From assembly GCA_934183305.1 (NCBI GenBank), contig CAKPSF010000005.1:1-64000 (forward strand): a DNA stretch of 64,000 nucleotides, read 5' to 3'. A program made the translations under genes and the position numbers. Positions 9,147 to 17,540 of this stretch are shown one piece after another (position 1 is the stretch's first letter; every line of letters starts with the position of its first letter). The notes beneath the pieces are model-generated. The model saw nothing but the letters and a program-made list of their open reading frames with translations, was not told the origin of the DNA and searched no databases. This stretch comes from an uncultured Clostridia bacterium (lineage in GTDB: Bacteria; Bacillota; Clostridia; TANB77; CAG-508).

Positions 9147-11813
9147 TTATTTTATTGAATTTAGTCTTTCTTGTACTGTTTCTAGCATTTTTTTATAATT
9201 TGCTAGTTTTTCTTTTTCTTCATTTATTTTTGCTTCTGGTGCTTTATTTACAAAACCTGGATTTGAAAGCATTTTTTCTCCTCTTGTTACTTCTGCTTCT
9301 AGTCTTGTTTTTTCTTTTCCTAATCTTTCTATTTCCTCTTTTATATCAACCAAGTCCTCAAATGGTATGTATACTTCTATACCTTTTGATAATATACTAA
9401 TTGCGTTGTCTGAAATTCCTGTTTTATCTGTTTGAACCTTTATTTCTTTTCCAAAGCCTAGTTTTAATAAAAAATCTTTTGACTCTTCTATTTCTTTTGC
9501 ATAATCTTTTGTTACAAATATTAGCTCTGCTTTTTTACTTGGATGTATATTCATATTTGCTCTTGCATTTCTTATTCCAACTATTATTTCTTTTAAGTTT
9601 TCTAATATTTTTTCTTCATTATCAAAAGCAAATTCACTTTTTCTTATATGAGGCCATTTATTTAGCATAATGTCTTTATTTTTATATTCTACTAATTCCT
9701 TAAATATCTCAGCAGTTATAAATGGCATAAATGGATGTAGCAATTTTAATGATGTTCCAAATACATGATTTAAAATATCACATACTGCAACTTTTTCTTC
9801 ATAATTATCACTATATAATCTTGGTTTTACCATTTCTATATACCAATCGCAAAACTCATTCCATATAAAGCTATAAATATTATCAAGTGCAATTCCTAGT
9901 TCATAGTTGTTTATATTGTTTGTTACATCTTTAATTAATTTATCTAATTTATTTAATATCCATTTATCTTCAATTCTTAATAAACTTGCATTATATTCTT
10001 CTGTTCCTGAATTATATACCTCTTCGCAAAATGCTTTTATGTCTTCTTCTTTTGCTAAATTTGAAATTATAAATTTAGCTGCATTCCATATTTTGTTTGC
10101 AAAGTTTGATGCTTGTTCTAGTTTTTCTGGCATATATTTTATATCGTTTCCAACTGTTGTGCCTGATATAACAGAGAATCTTAAAGCATCTGCTCCATAT
10201 TCATTTATTACTTCTATCGGATCAACACCATTACCTAAAGTTTTTGACATTTTTCTTCCTTGTGAATCTCTTACTAATCCATGAATTACTACATCTTTAA
10301 ATGGTACTTTTTTCATTTGATATAGTCCACATGTAACCATTCTAGATACCCAGAAAGTAATAATATCGTACCCTGTAACCAATGTATTGGTTGGATAGAA
10401 TGTTTTTAAATCTTCTGTATTTTCTGGCCAACCAAGTGTTGAAAATGGCCATAGTGCAGAGCTAAACCATGTATCTAATGTATCTTCATCTTGATGGATA
10501 TGTGTGCTTCCACATTTTTCACATTTGCCCGGATTTTCTTTTGCAACTGTTATATGATCACAGTCATCACAATAATATGCAGGTATTCTATGTCCCCACC
10601 ATAATTGACGAGAAATACACCAGTCTCTAATATTTTCTACCCAATTTAAATAGGTTTTTTCATATTTTTGTGGAACAAATCTTACTTTGCCAGATTTTAC
10701 AGCTTCAATTGCAGGTTCTGTTATTTTTTTCATACTTACAAACCATTGCTCTGAAATTTTAGGTTCTATTGTAGATTTACATCTCTCACATTTTGCAACA
10801 TTATGTGTATAATCTTCTATTCCAACCAATGCTTCTAATTCTTTTAGTTTTTCTACTATAATTGGTCTTGCATCTATTGCCTTCATACCTTTAACTTCTG
10901 GCATTAAATCAAGCATTATACAATTGTCATCAAATACTTCAATTATTTCTAAGTTATGGTCTAAACCTGCTTGATAATCATTTGGATCATGTGCTGGTGT
11001 AATTTTTACACAACCAGTTCCAAATTCTTTTTCTACAAATTCATCTGCTATTATTGGTATTTCTCTATTTACTATTGGAAGTATACATGTTTTTCCAACC
11101 AAATTTGTATATCTTTCATCAGATGGGTGAACTGCAACTGCAGTATCCCCAAGCATTGTTTCAGGTCTTGTTGTTGCAACTTCTACATATTTGTCTTCGT
11201 CTTTAATTTTATATCTTAAATGCCATAAGTGAGATGCCTCTTCTTTATATTCAACTTCTGCATCTGAAATTGCAGTATGGCAACTTGGACACCAGTTAAC
11301 CATTCTTTTACCTTTATAAATCAATCCATCATTATATAATTTAACGAATTGTTCCAAAACTGCTGCAGACATTCCATCATCTAATGTAAATCTATTTCTT
11401 TCCCAATCACAAGAACATCCAAGCATTCTTTGTTGTTTTTGAATTGTACTTCCATATAAATGAGTCCAATCCCAAGCCTCTTTTAAAAATCCATCTCTCC
11501 CCAATTCATGTTTTGTTTTTCCTTCTTCTTTTAGTTTTTGAACAACTTTCATTTCTGTTGAGATTGCAGCATGGTCTGTTCCTGGAAGCCATAATGTATT
11601 ATACCCTTGCATTCTTTTAAATCTAATTAGAATATCTTGCATTGTATCATCTAGTGCATGTCCCATATGTAATTTACCAGTTACATTTGGTGGTGGCATC
11701 ATAATGCAATAACTTTCTTTTGTTTTATCCATACTAGGTTTAAAATAACCTTTTTTCTCCCACTCCTCATACAACTTTTCTTCAAAATCTTTCGGATTAT
11801 ACTTGTCGTTCAT
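9147..11813 (-). CDS. valS: Valyl-tRNA synthetase
   Basis: An 888-residue class I synthetase charging tRNA-Val. The HIGH-type motif HMGH is at about residue 49 (NVTGKLHMGHAL), the KMSKS-type motif is KMSKTLGNG near residue 525, a large CP1 editing domain lies between them, and the C-terminal coiled-coil arm ends the protein (KEEIERLGKEKTRLEAEV). Two ATGs lie two codons apart. AGGAGG is only 2 nt from the ATG at 11819 but 8 nt from the one at 11813, so I use 11813. Expression is controlled by the T-box leader upstream, so it should respond to uncharged tRNA-Val. Confidence 0.97.
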   Translation of the reverse strand: MNDKYNPKDFEEKLYEEWEKKGYFKPSMDKTKESYCIMMPPPNVTGKLHMGHALDDTMQDILIRFKRMQGYNTLWLPGTDHAAISTEMKVVQKLKEEGKTKHELGRDGFLKEAWDWTHLYGSTIQKQQRMLGCSCDWERNRFTLDDGMSAAVLEQFVKLYNDGLIYKGKRMVNWCPSCHTAISDAEVEYKEEASHLWHLRYKIKDEDKYVEVATTRPETMLGDTAVAVHPSDERYTNLVGKTCILPIVNREIPIIADEFVEKEFGTGCVKITPAHDPNDYQAGLDHNLEIIEVFDDNCIMLDLMPEVKGMKAIDARPIIVEKLKELEALVGIEDYTHNVAKCERCKSTIEPKISEQWFVSMKKITEPAIEAVKSGKVRFVPQKYEKTYLNWVENIRDWCISRQLWWGHRIPAYYCDDCDHITVAKENPGKCEKCGSTHIHQDEDTLDTWFSSALWPFSTLGWPENTEDLKTFYPTNTLVTGYDIITFWVSRMVTCGLYQMKKVPFKDVVIHGLVRDSQGRKMSKTLGNGVDPIEVINEYGADALRFSVISGTTVGNDIKYMPEKLEQASNFANKIWNAAKFIISNLAKEEDIKAFCEEVYNSGTEEYNASLLRIEDKWILNKLDKLIKDVTNNINNYELGIALDNIYSFIWNEFCDWYIEMVKPRLYSDNYEEKVAVCDILNHVFGTSLKLLHPFMPFITAEIFKELVEYKNKDIMLNKWPHIRKSEFAFDNEEKILENLKEIIVGIRNARANMNIHPSKKAELIFVTKDYAKEIEESKDFLLKLGFGKEIKVQTDKTGISDNAISILSKGIEVYIPFEDLVDIKEEIERLGKEKTRLEAEVTRGEKMLSNPGFVNKAPEAKINEEKEKLANYKKMLETVQERLNSIK

Positions 11814-11882
11814 ATTCATTTCCTCCTCTAATTTTAGTGGATAGTGAATAATTAATAGTAGATTTCACTATTAGCTATTAAC

Positions 11883-12125
11883 AAAAAAATCTCACCCTAT
11901 ATAAGGGCAAGATTTTTATCTCACGGTACCACCTTAATTTATATATAAATAATTATTATATACATCTTAATTAGCTTTTAACACAGCCTACGCGGATATA
12001 TCTAATTCAGTTTCGATATATCAACTCCAAAGCTACCTTCAGTTTATCTTGCTATAAGAAGCTTTCAGCCAATGGCTTCTTTTCTCTAGAATAGTAGTTT
12101 TAAACTTACTCCTCTTCTTCTTAGT
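11883..12125 (-). promoter_or_regulatory. T-box riboswitch controlling valS
   Basis: The minus strand carries a complete T-box leader. The conserved T-box AAGGTGGTACCGTG (11935-11922) pairs in the antiterminator; it is followed by a strong terminator whose arms AAATCTTGCCCT and AGGGTGAGATTT end in seven T (11917-11883). Stem I features upstream include a GAGTAAG region, a GGCTGAAAGC loop and a 3' side reading GAAGGTAGC, in which GTA is the likely valine specifier codon. Uncharged tRNA-Val should stabilise the antiterminator and allow valS transcription. The specifier call is less certain than the T-box itself. Confidence 0.93.
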
Positions 12126-12141
12126 TTTTTAATATGTTAAT

Positions 12142-12170
12142 ATTTTAATACGTTTTTTAATAATTGTCAA
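12142..12170 (-). promoter_or_regulatory. Promoter of the valS T-box leader
   Basis: Minus strand: perfect -35 TTGACA (12170-12165), 17-bp spacer, -10 TAAAAT (12147-12142). The start would fall just before the T-box leader. Confidence 0.85.
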
Positions 12171-12261
12171 GATCTTGATTGTTTATCTGGATATTTTTCA
12201 AAATACTGGAATATTCATTTTAATTTATACTAAAAAAAATTATTTTTTTTTGCATTTTATC

Positions 12262-12290
12262 TTGACATCTATAACAAATTGTTTTAATAT
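12262..12290 (+). promoter_or_regulatory. Plus-strand promoter for a candidate small RNA
   Basis: A perfect -35 TTGACA (12262-12267), 17-bp spacer and -10 TAATAT (12285-12290) point away from valS into a stretch with no plus-strand gene. Confidence 0.8.
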
Positions 12291-12296
12291 ATAGAT

Positions 12297-12402
12297 ACAG
12301 GTTTAAATACTTTGTTATTTTTTCCTTTGTTTTTATTTAGACAGTATAACACTGTCTGTACATTTCTTTTTTAGATGGATATGCAAATATCCATCTTTTT
12401 TA
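12297..12402 (+). ncRNA. Candidate small RNA, about 105 nt, unknown family
   Basis: A short plus-strand transcript is predicted between the promoter at 12262-12290 and an intrinsic terminator at 12374-12402 (stem GATGGATAT/ATATCCATC, loop GCAA, then six T). Inside are a U-rich single-stranded stretch containing TTTCCTTTG, and a hairpin AGACAGT/ACTGTCT at 12339-12357. No ribosome site or usable reading frame was found, so it is unlikely to encode a peptide. The pyrimidine stretch is complementary to AAAGGAAA-type ribosome sites, which would fit an sRNA, but that is inference. The terminator has no T-run on the minus strand, so it does not serve gpr. Confidence 0.6.
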
Positions 12403-12407
12403 TTTTC

Positions 12408-13340
12408 TTATACAGCAAAGTTAATTCCTCTAGCAACTACATCTTTCATATTTTCAATTAGTTCATCTATCTCTTTTGGAGTTACTATCATATTATAATT
12501 GTTAGGTATTAGTGCTTCTTTTATTTCTTCATAATTGTCTTTTTCTTTTAGTTCATTTAAATAATCATTTGATTTCGCATCCTGTTGTAATTTAGTTATA
12601 AATAAATTTAAACAATCATTTACTAGTACAGCACTTTCTACAACAGTTGGGATTCCTAATGCGATAACTGGTATTCCTAATGTATTTTGTGATAATTCTT
12701 TTCGAGTATTATCAACACCAGCTCCAGGAACTATACCAGTATCAGAAAGTTGAATTGATGAGCTTATTCTTTCCATACTTCTAGACGCTAATGCATCTAT
12801 TACAATAAGCATTTTGGGTTTTACATTATTTACAATTCCCTCTATAATTTCTAATGTTTCCATCCCAGTTGTTCCAAGCACTCCAGGTGATATTGCACTC
12901 ACAGATCTTGTGCCTTCTTCTAGAACTTCAGGCATATATTTTAAAATGTGTCTTGTTACATCTATTTCATTTATAACTTTGGGTCCTAATGAATCTGGGG
13001 TAACATATATATTTCCAAGTCCCACAACTAATATTTCGTCTTGTTTTTCTCCATGTGCATCTATTAAATTTTTTAATTCATTTGAAAGTACATTACTGTA
13101 ACTTTCTATTTCTTCATCTGATGCAATTTTTAGTTCTTTTATGTCTATTGTAATATATGTTCCAATCGGTTTTCCTATTGCATTAGCTCCATTATCATTA
13201 GTTATTTTTACATTAGTTATCTTTACTTTGCCTTCTTCTTTAATAGTAGTTTCAATTCCATCAACACTATTTAACAAATTATTATTTTTCTTATATATAT
13301 CTGTTCTTTCATCTGCCAAATCAGTTCTAAAATTATACAT
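12408..13340 (-). CDS. gpr: Germination protease Gpr
   Basis: A 310-residue A25-family aspartic-type protease that degrades small acid-soluble spore proteins when the spore germinates. Family landmarks include MYNFRTDLADER at the start (usually removed as a propeptide), VVGLGNIYVTPDSLGP, DVTRHI, SAISPGVLGTTGMET, IDALASRS and GAGVDNTRKE. It is slightly shorter than usual (about 320-370). It should be made in the forespore under sigma G; I could not pick a convincing sigma G promoter in the 100 bp upstream. Direct evidence that the organism forms endospores. Confidence 0.95.
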   Translation of the reverse strand: MYNFRTDLADERTDIYKKNNNLLNSVDGIETTIKEEGKVKITNVKITNDNGANAIGKPIGTYITIDIKELKIASDEEIESYSNVLSNELKNLIDAHGEKQDEILVVGLGNIYVTPDSLGPKVINEIDVTRHILKYMPEVLEEGTRSVSAISPGVLGTTGMETLEIIEGIVNNVKPKMLIVIDALASRSMERISSSIQLSDTGIVPGAGVDNTRKELSQNTLGIPVIALGIPTVVESAVLVNDCLNLFITKLQQDAKSNDYLNELKEKDNYEEIKEALIPNNYNMIVTPKEIDELIENMKDVVARGINFAV

Positions 13341-13440
13341 AAAAACTGTCTCCTTAATTTTATATTTTTATTATTATCTTCATTTTTTATATTTTAATTC
13401 GCCATTTTTTATTGATTTTTAAAAATTAATAAAATCACGC

Positions 13441-13469
13441 TTGACTTTTATGTAAAGTTATGTTAATAT
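13441..13469 (+). promoter_or_regulatory. Plus-strand promoter in the gpr-holA gap
   Basis: -35 TTGACT (13441-13446), 17-bp spacer, -10 TAATAT (13464-13469). It points away from gpr into the gap before holA. Confidence 0.75.
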
Positions 13470-13522
13470 ATATATGTATTTGCTAATAAGCAAGTGCAGA
13501 AATTATAAGGAAGGTGAATAAT

Positions 13523-13573
13523 ATGCGTCGGCATCCATGTCGATATTTACGGTATTTTGTGGGTTTTACTTAG
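13523..13573 (+). CDS. 16-residue arginine-rich peptide ORF
   Basis: The codons read MRRHPCRYLRYFVGFT and then stop. A near-ideal ribosome site AAGGAAGGTGA lies 5 nt upstream of the ATG. Four of sixteen residues are Arg, two encoded by CGG, a rare choice in this AT-rich genome, and the ORF is overlapped by a predicted hairpin. This fits a leader peptide or small bioactive peptide; nothing downstream on this strand is an obvious regulated gene, because holA is convergent. Function unknown. Confidence 0.45.
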   Translation: MRRHPCRYLRYFVGFT

Positions 13574-13696
13574 CGAGTAGTGAAACTTTTTACTCACAAT
13601 TAAGTATTGTTCTCACACCCGCAATACACAATTACACGTATATCATGCAGATACCAATCGCTTTTCTTGTTTGAAAAAAATTTTTTCATTTTCCAA

Positions 13697-13731
13697 TAAA
13701 AACTCCGGTTATTTTTTAACCGGAGTTTTTA
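13697..13731. terminator. Bidirectional terminator between the plus-strand transcript and holA
   Basis: A long stem AAACTCCGGTTA/TAACCGGAGTTT with a T-rich loop is flanked by A on one side and T on the other, so it can end both the plus-strand transcript and holA, whose stop codon lies 8 bp away. Confidence 0.85.
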
Positions 13732-13738
13732 ATATGTC

Positions 13739-14759
13739 TTAGCTACAATATTTTGAAAGTATCGCTTCTAGCCCAACATTTAAATCTATTAAACCTATTT
13801 TTGAATTTTTATCTAATAATATTAATTCATTTAATATATTTTTTAAATCTTGTATATCAAAATATTTAGCTTGCGTTTTATACTTATTTACTAAAAATAT
13901 TTGATTTGGTTTTAAACTTAGTACTTCTACAACATTTCTATTTTGTTCCAAGGCTAATTTCGTAATATATATTTTTTTAAAGTGATTATATAATGTTATT
14001 AATATTTTTTGTATTGGTTCTTTATTGTATATTAAATTTTTTAGAGTTTCCATAGAAGTTTTTATATCTTTTTTTCCTAATGAATCTGTTAATGTGAATA
14101 TAACTGCATTCACTTCTTTTATACAAAGCAAATCAATGTCTTCATTTGTTATATTTCCGCCTTCTCCTGCATACTCTATAAGTTTTCTAGCCTCATTTAT
14201 TAATTCTTGCATTCCAGTTCCACAACACTCAATTAAATATTTTAATGTTGATTCATCTACATTTACTTTATATGCATTAAAAATAGCTTTTAATCTTTTT
14301 ATAATTTGAGCCGGTGCTTGTTTTTCAAAATTGCAGACAATTCCCTCTTTATTTATTAGCTTATATATGTCATTATTTTCTGCATCTTCTTCAACAAATA
14401 CCACTACATTACTTTCTTTTATTTCTTCTATATTTTTAGAAAAATACTCAAACACTTTTGTTTTTAATTCTTTAAGTTTTGCTGTTTGTTTTTTTCCTTC
14501 TTTTTTGAACAAACCAGAATTCTTTACTATTAATAGTTTTTTTTCAAATCCAAAAGCCGGAGTTTGTAAATCTGGTATAAACTCTTCAACATTTGTATCG
14601 TCTATTTGAATATAGTTTATTCCGTACAATCATCTCGCCAAAAAGTTTTTTTATTTTTTTTAAAGAACTTTCTAGTAGAAAAGTTTCTTCTCCAAAAAGC
14701 AGGTAAATACTATTTAATTTATTTTCTTTTAATTCTTTTTCTAATTCAGTTATTGTCAT
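13739..14759 (-). CDS. holA: DNA polymerase III delta subunit, frameshifted
   Basis: HolA opens the sliding clamp in the clamp-loader complex. The main reading frame (13739 to about 14629) starts abruptly at YGINYIQIDDTNVEEF and lacks the first 40 or so residues. These are found in another frame upstream: an ATG at 14759 with GAGG 9 nt before it opens MTITELEKELKENKLNS and continues IYLLFGEETFLLE, KKIKKLFGEM, then runs out of frame near 14630. Joining the two needs removal of one base (or gain of two) at about 14627-14640 and gives a normal-length protein of about 339 residues. The gene is essential, so a sequencing error, a compensated shift or recoding are all possible. Confidence 0.85.
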
Positions 14760-14791
14760 TTAACTTTTCCTCTTTTTTATTTCCATATATA

Positions 14792-15005
14792 AATTGTAAT
14801 TTATATAACAAATATAATTGCAAGCAATTTATTTTTGAGAGCATTTTTTCAAAATTAGACCCTCCAAGCTAACGGGTATTCCCCGCCTCAAAGGGCTGTC
14901 AGGCCGTAATTTTTCAAAAAAGTCTCAAAATAAATTAATATATAGTAGCGTAAAACTATTAAATAAAAACAAATAGTTGAGAGCGGATTAATTTTGCAAA
15001 TTACA
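14792..15005 (+). repeat. Structured interspersed element, copy 1 (inverted relative to copy 2)
   Basis: This 215-bp gap fill between holA and ruvC matches, as reverse complement, the sequence at 39342-39525. The central 100 bp is nearly identical. Long complementary arms (TTTTGAGAG... and ...GTCTCAAAA) enclose a G+C-rich core with smaller hairpins such as CGGG/CCCG. The flanks ACGCTACTATATAT and TTTGCAAAATTAATC are also shared. Copy 1 has about 30 extra bp near the ruvC end. It overlaps the ruvC stop codon by a few bases and holds no reading frame. Confidence 0.8.
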
Positions 15006-15486
15006 ATTTTTCTGCAAATTTAGCTGAATGTGCATGGCAAATTGCCATTGCCATACTGTCTGTTATATCGTCTAACTTTGGAAGAGTATCTACTTTTAAA
15101 ATTGTTTTTACCATTTTTTGAACTTGTATTTTATCCGCTCTTCCATATCCAACAACTGCTTGTTTTACTTGAAGTGGAGTATATTCGTATGTTGGTATAT
15201 TGTTTTGACAACCACAAACTAAAATTATTCCTCTTGCTTGAGCAACATTTATAGCTGTTTTTACATTGTTATTAAAAAATAATTCTTCAACTGAAATAGC
15301 ATCTGGTTTATATTCTTTAATTATATTTTGCATATCTGTATATATTTGAGATAATCTTAATGGAAACGATTGCTTTGCAGGTGTTGTTATTGCTCCACTT
15401 GCAATTAATTTAAATTTATTTCCAATATAATCAATTATGCTATATCCTGTTATTCCATATCCTGGGTCTACTCCTAAAATTCTCAT
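15001..15486 (-). CDS. ruvC: Holliday junction resolvase RuvC
   Basis: A 161-residue RuvC that nicks Holliday junctions. The metal-binding acidic residues are present: Asp7 (GVDPG), Glu67 (VEELFF), Asp140 and Asp143 (DDITDSMAMAICH). The motif YTPLQVKQAVVGYGRA is typical. It has a good AAGGAG site. RuvA and RuvB are not beside it. It is followed, 9 bp upstream in gene order, by a glycogen debranching enzyme gene that is probably co-transcribed. Confidence 0.96.
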   Translation of the reverse strand: MRILGVDPGYGITGYSIIDYIGNKFKLIASGAITTPAKQSFPLRLSQIYTDMQNIIKEYKPDAISVEELFFNNNVKTAINVAQARGIILVCGCQNNIPTYEYTPLQVKQAVVGYGRADKIQVQKMVKTILKVDTLPKLDDITDSMAMAICHAHSAKFAEKL

Positions 15487-15495
15487 GTTTGCTCC

Positions 15496-17511
15496 TTATT
15501 TTTCTAGTATAATTCTAAACACTTCTGCTACACTCCACGCTTGAGATAATGCTCCTTTAGGTAATTGTGGTTTTTTAGAATCGTACAATTCTGATATACT
15601 GCCTATAATTCCTTCTGTGTCTAATGAATGTATAAAAGTTTTTCTAGTGTTCTCTATAAATTCCTTCAATCTATTTTCATATTCATTTTTTTGTGTTTTG
15701 TTTTTTGACTCTTTTATTAGATTTTTTAATGCATTATAATATAAACCTAGAAGCCATGGCCATGTAATTCCTTGATGGTAACTCATATCACGTTTAAAGC
15801 CGTTTCCTTCATATACTTCTACATAGCCTTGTTCACCTTTAGCTAGAGTTTTTAAACCATAATTATTTAAAAGTTTATTTGTTACAATTTCAAATATATT
15901 TTTTGTTTCTTCAGAATTGCAATCCATAACTGGGTATGTAAGCGAAAGTGCAAATAGTTGATTAGGTCTTATTTTACTATCTCCTAATACATCATATAAA
16001 CATTTTCTTTTTTTGTTATAAAACTTTTCATTAAAAGATTTCCTTGTTTTTTCTGCCATATTTTTATAAACATTGGCTATATTTTTATTTTCAAATTTAT
16101 TTGCTAATTCTTCCAATATTTTTAAGGCATTGTACCATAATGCATTTACTTCTACAACTTTTCCATTTCTTGGTGTTGCTGGCATATCTAAATATTTAGC
16201 ATCCATCCAAGTGTTTTGTGTTTTTTCTGTTCCAGATGAAATTAGGTTATCTTCATCCAAGTATATATTATTATCATCTACATCTATGCCATTTGAATAT
16301 GCGTCTATTACATCTTTAAGTTTATTATATATATTATCTTGTATAAATTTATAGTCTTTTGTATATTTTAAATATTTTTCAACTTGTTCAAACAACAATA
16401 AAGAAGCGTCTACACTATTATATAATGGTCTATTATCAAATCCAGAATAACCATTTGGAACAAGTCCAAATTTGATGTCTCTTACAAAGGTTAATAATAT
16501 TTCTTTTGCTAAATCAAATCTTTTGGTTATTAATAACAAACCTTCAAATGAAATCATTGAATCTCGTCCCCAGTCTAAAAACCAAGGATAACCTGCTATT
16601 ATTGTATGTAAATTAAAATTAGGTCTATTAACAATAAAACTATCTGATGCAATTATATATTTTTCAATTAATTTTCTATATTGTTTATCCTCTTGTGAGT
16701 CTGTTTCTTTTTTTATATCTATTAATCCAGATTGAATTATCAAATTATTAATTCTTATAATTTCATTATCAATAACTTTTTTGGTATCTAACTCTTCTAT
16801 ATTGCTTTCTAACGAACAAATGAAACAAATTTCTTTTTCTTCTTTTGGAAGTAATTCTATTTCATATCTTCCAGGGACAGATAAATTCTCTTCTGGATAA
16901 AAGCCTCTTTTTTCTTCTTCAATGTAATACATATTTTTAAAAGTATCATTAAAATGTTCGATATATTTTCCTTCTGATGCATACATATATACAGGAAAAC
17001 TACTGTTATCGTCTATTATTAGTCTAACTTTCCTATTATTAATTGTTTGGTTTAGTTTATATTCGTGGTTTGTATTCATTGTATGGAAATCTCTATAATT
17101 TACAATTGGTGCAAGTTTCAGTTTAGCTTTATAATCTCCATTTTTTATTTTATAGTATATACAAACCGTATTTTTTCCATATTCCATACATACAATTTTT
17201 TTAATTTGAGTTTCCTTTACTTTATATGAAAATATAGGAAAAAATTCCTTTTCAAATCTTGCAAGGTTTTTATACCCTTCTGAAATATAATCTTTACACA
17301 TGTTTGTATATAAAACATATTCTTTGTTGTCAATTTCTAGTGCTTCATCAACTTTTGATAATATTACAAATCTTCTAGCAGGTGGAGTTAGTGGTGCTAC
17401 TAATAATCCATGATATTTTCTAGTATTGCAGCCAACAACACTTGAGTAACTAAATCCTCCAATTCCATTAGTCAAAATCCATTCTTTTTTTAAACCACTT
17501 TCTAAATTCAT
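15496..17511 (-). CDS. Glycogen debranching enzyme (amylo-alpha-1,6-glucosidase family)
   Basis: A 671-residue cytoplasmic protein. The N-terminal bacterial GDE domain starts with EWILTNGIGGFSYSSVVG and NTRKYHGLLVAP. The C-terminal (alpha/alpha)6 barrel has WFLDWGRDSMISFEG, with the likely acid residue Asp in WGRDS, and GITWPWLLGLYYNA. It should remove alpha-1,6 branches from glycogen or limit dextrin, allowing storage polysaccharide use. No glg synthesis or phosphorylase genes are adjacent. Length and motifs are typical. Confidence 0.92.
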   Translation of the reverse strand: MNLESGLKKEWILTNGIGGFSYSSVVGCNTRKYHGLLVAPLTPPARRFVILSKVDEALEIDNKEYVLYTNMCKDYISEGYKNLARFEKEFFPIFSYKVKETQIKKIVCMEYGKNTVCIYYKIKNGDYKAKLKLAPIVNYRDFHTMNTNHEYKLNQTINNRKVRLIIDDNSSFPVYMYASEGKYIEHFNDTFKNMYYIEEEKRGFYPEENLSVPGRYEIELLPKEEKEICFICSLESNIEELDTKKVIDNEIIRINNLIIQSGLIDIKKETDSQEDKQYRKLIEKYIIASDSFIVNRPNFNLHTIIAGYPWFLDWGRDSMISFEGLLLITKRFDLAKEILLTFVRDIKFGLVPNGYSGFDNRPLYNSVDASLLLFEQVEKYLKYTKDYKFIQDNIYNKLKDVIDAYSNGIDVDDNNIYLDEDNLISSGTEKTQNTWMDAKYLDMPATPRNGKVVEVNALWYNALKILEELANKFENKNIANVYKNMAEKTRKSFNEKFYNKKRKCLYDVLGDSKIRPNQLFALSLTYPVMDCNSEETKNIFEIVTNKLLNNYGLKTLAKGEQGYVEVYEGNGFKRDMSYHQGITWPWLLGLYYNALKNLIKESKNKTQKNEYENRLKEFIENTRKTFIHSLDTEGIIGSISELYDSKKPQLPKGALSQAWSVAEVFRIILEK

Positions 17512-17540
17512 TTGTTTCTCCCTACATTTTTAATGTATTT

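Larger units (their letters stand above)
13476..13735 (+). ncRNA. Candidate structured transcript of about 260 nt carrying a 16-codon ORF
   Basis: The 398-bp gap between gpr and holA is mostly taken up by this predicted plus-strand transcript, bounded by the promoter at 13441 and the strong terminator ending at 13731. It starts with a small hairpin (TTGCT/AGCAA), has a stem GTCGGC/GTCGAT with loop ATCCAT over the ORF start, a GAGTA/TTACTC hairpin, and a GTATTG/CAATAC hairpin at about 13606-13629. The middle is richer in G+C than neighbouring spacers. I compared it with SRP RNA, 6S RNA and tmRNA and did not recognise their conserved parts. It could be a regulatory RNA, a dual-function RNA, or an mRNA for the tiny peptide. 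Confidence 0.5.

Noticed and set aside
9401..9670. Leu/Phe-rich plus-strand frames opposite valS, recN, rsgA and others
   Set aside because: These are antisense shadows of AT-rich minus-strand genes; composition is typical of reversed coding sequence and no start signals were seen.
13341..13440. Sigma G promoter for gpr
   Set aside because: Several partial AT-rich matches exist but none convincing by eye.
13476..13735. SRP RNA (ffs) or 6S RNA
   Set aside because: The conserved GGAAGGAAGCAGC-type SRP tip and a long closing stem with central bubble could not be found.
14792..15005. Insertion sequence remnant at the two-copy element
   Set aside because: No transposase frame or clear target duplication is visible; kept as a structured repeat instead.
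15001..17511. Glycogen synthesis or degradation operon
   Set aside because: Only the debranching enzyme is present; its neighbours are ruvC and yvcK.
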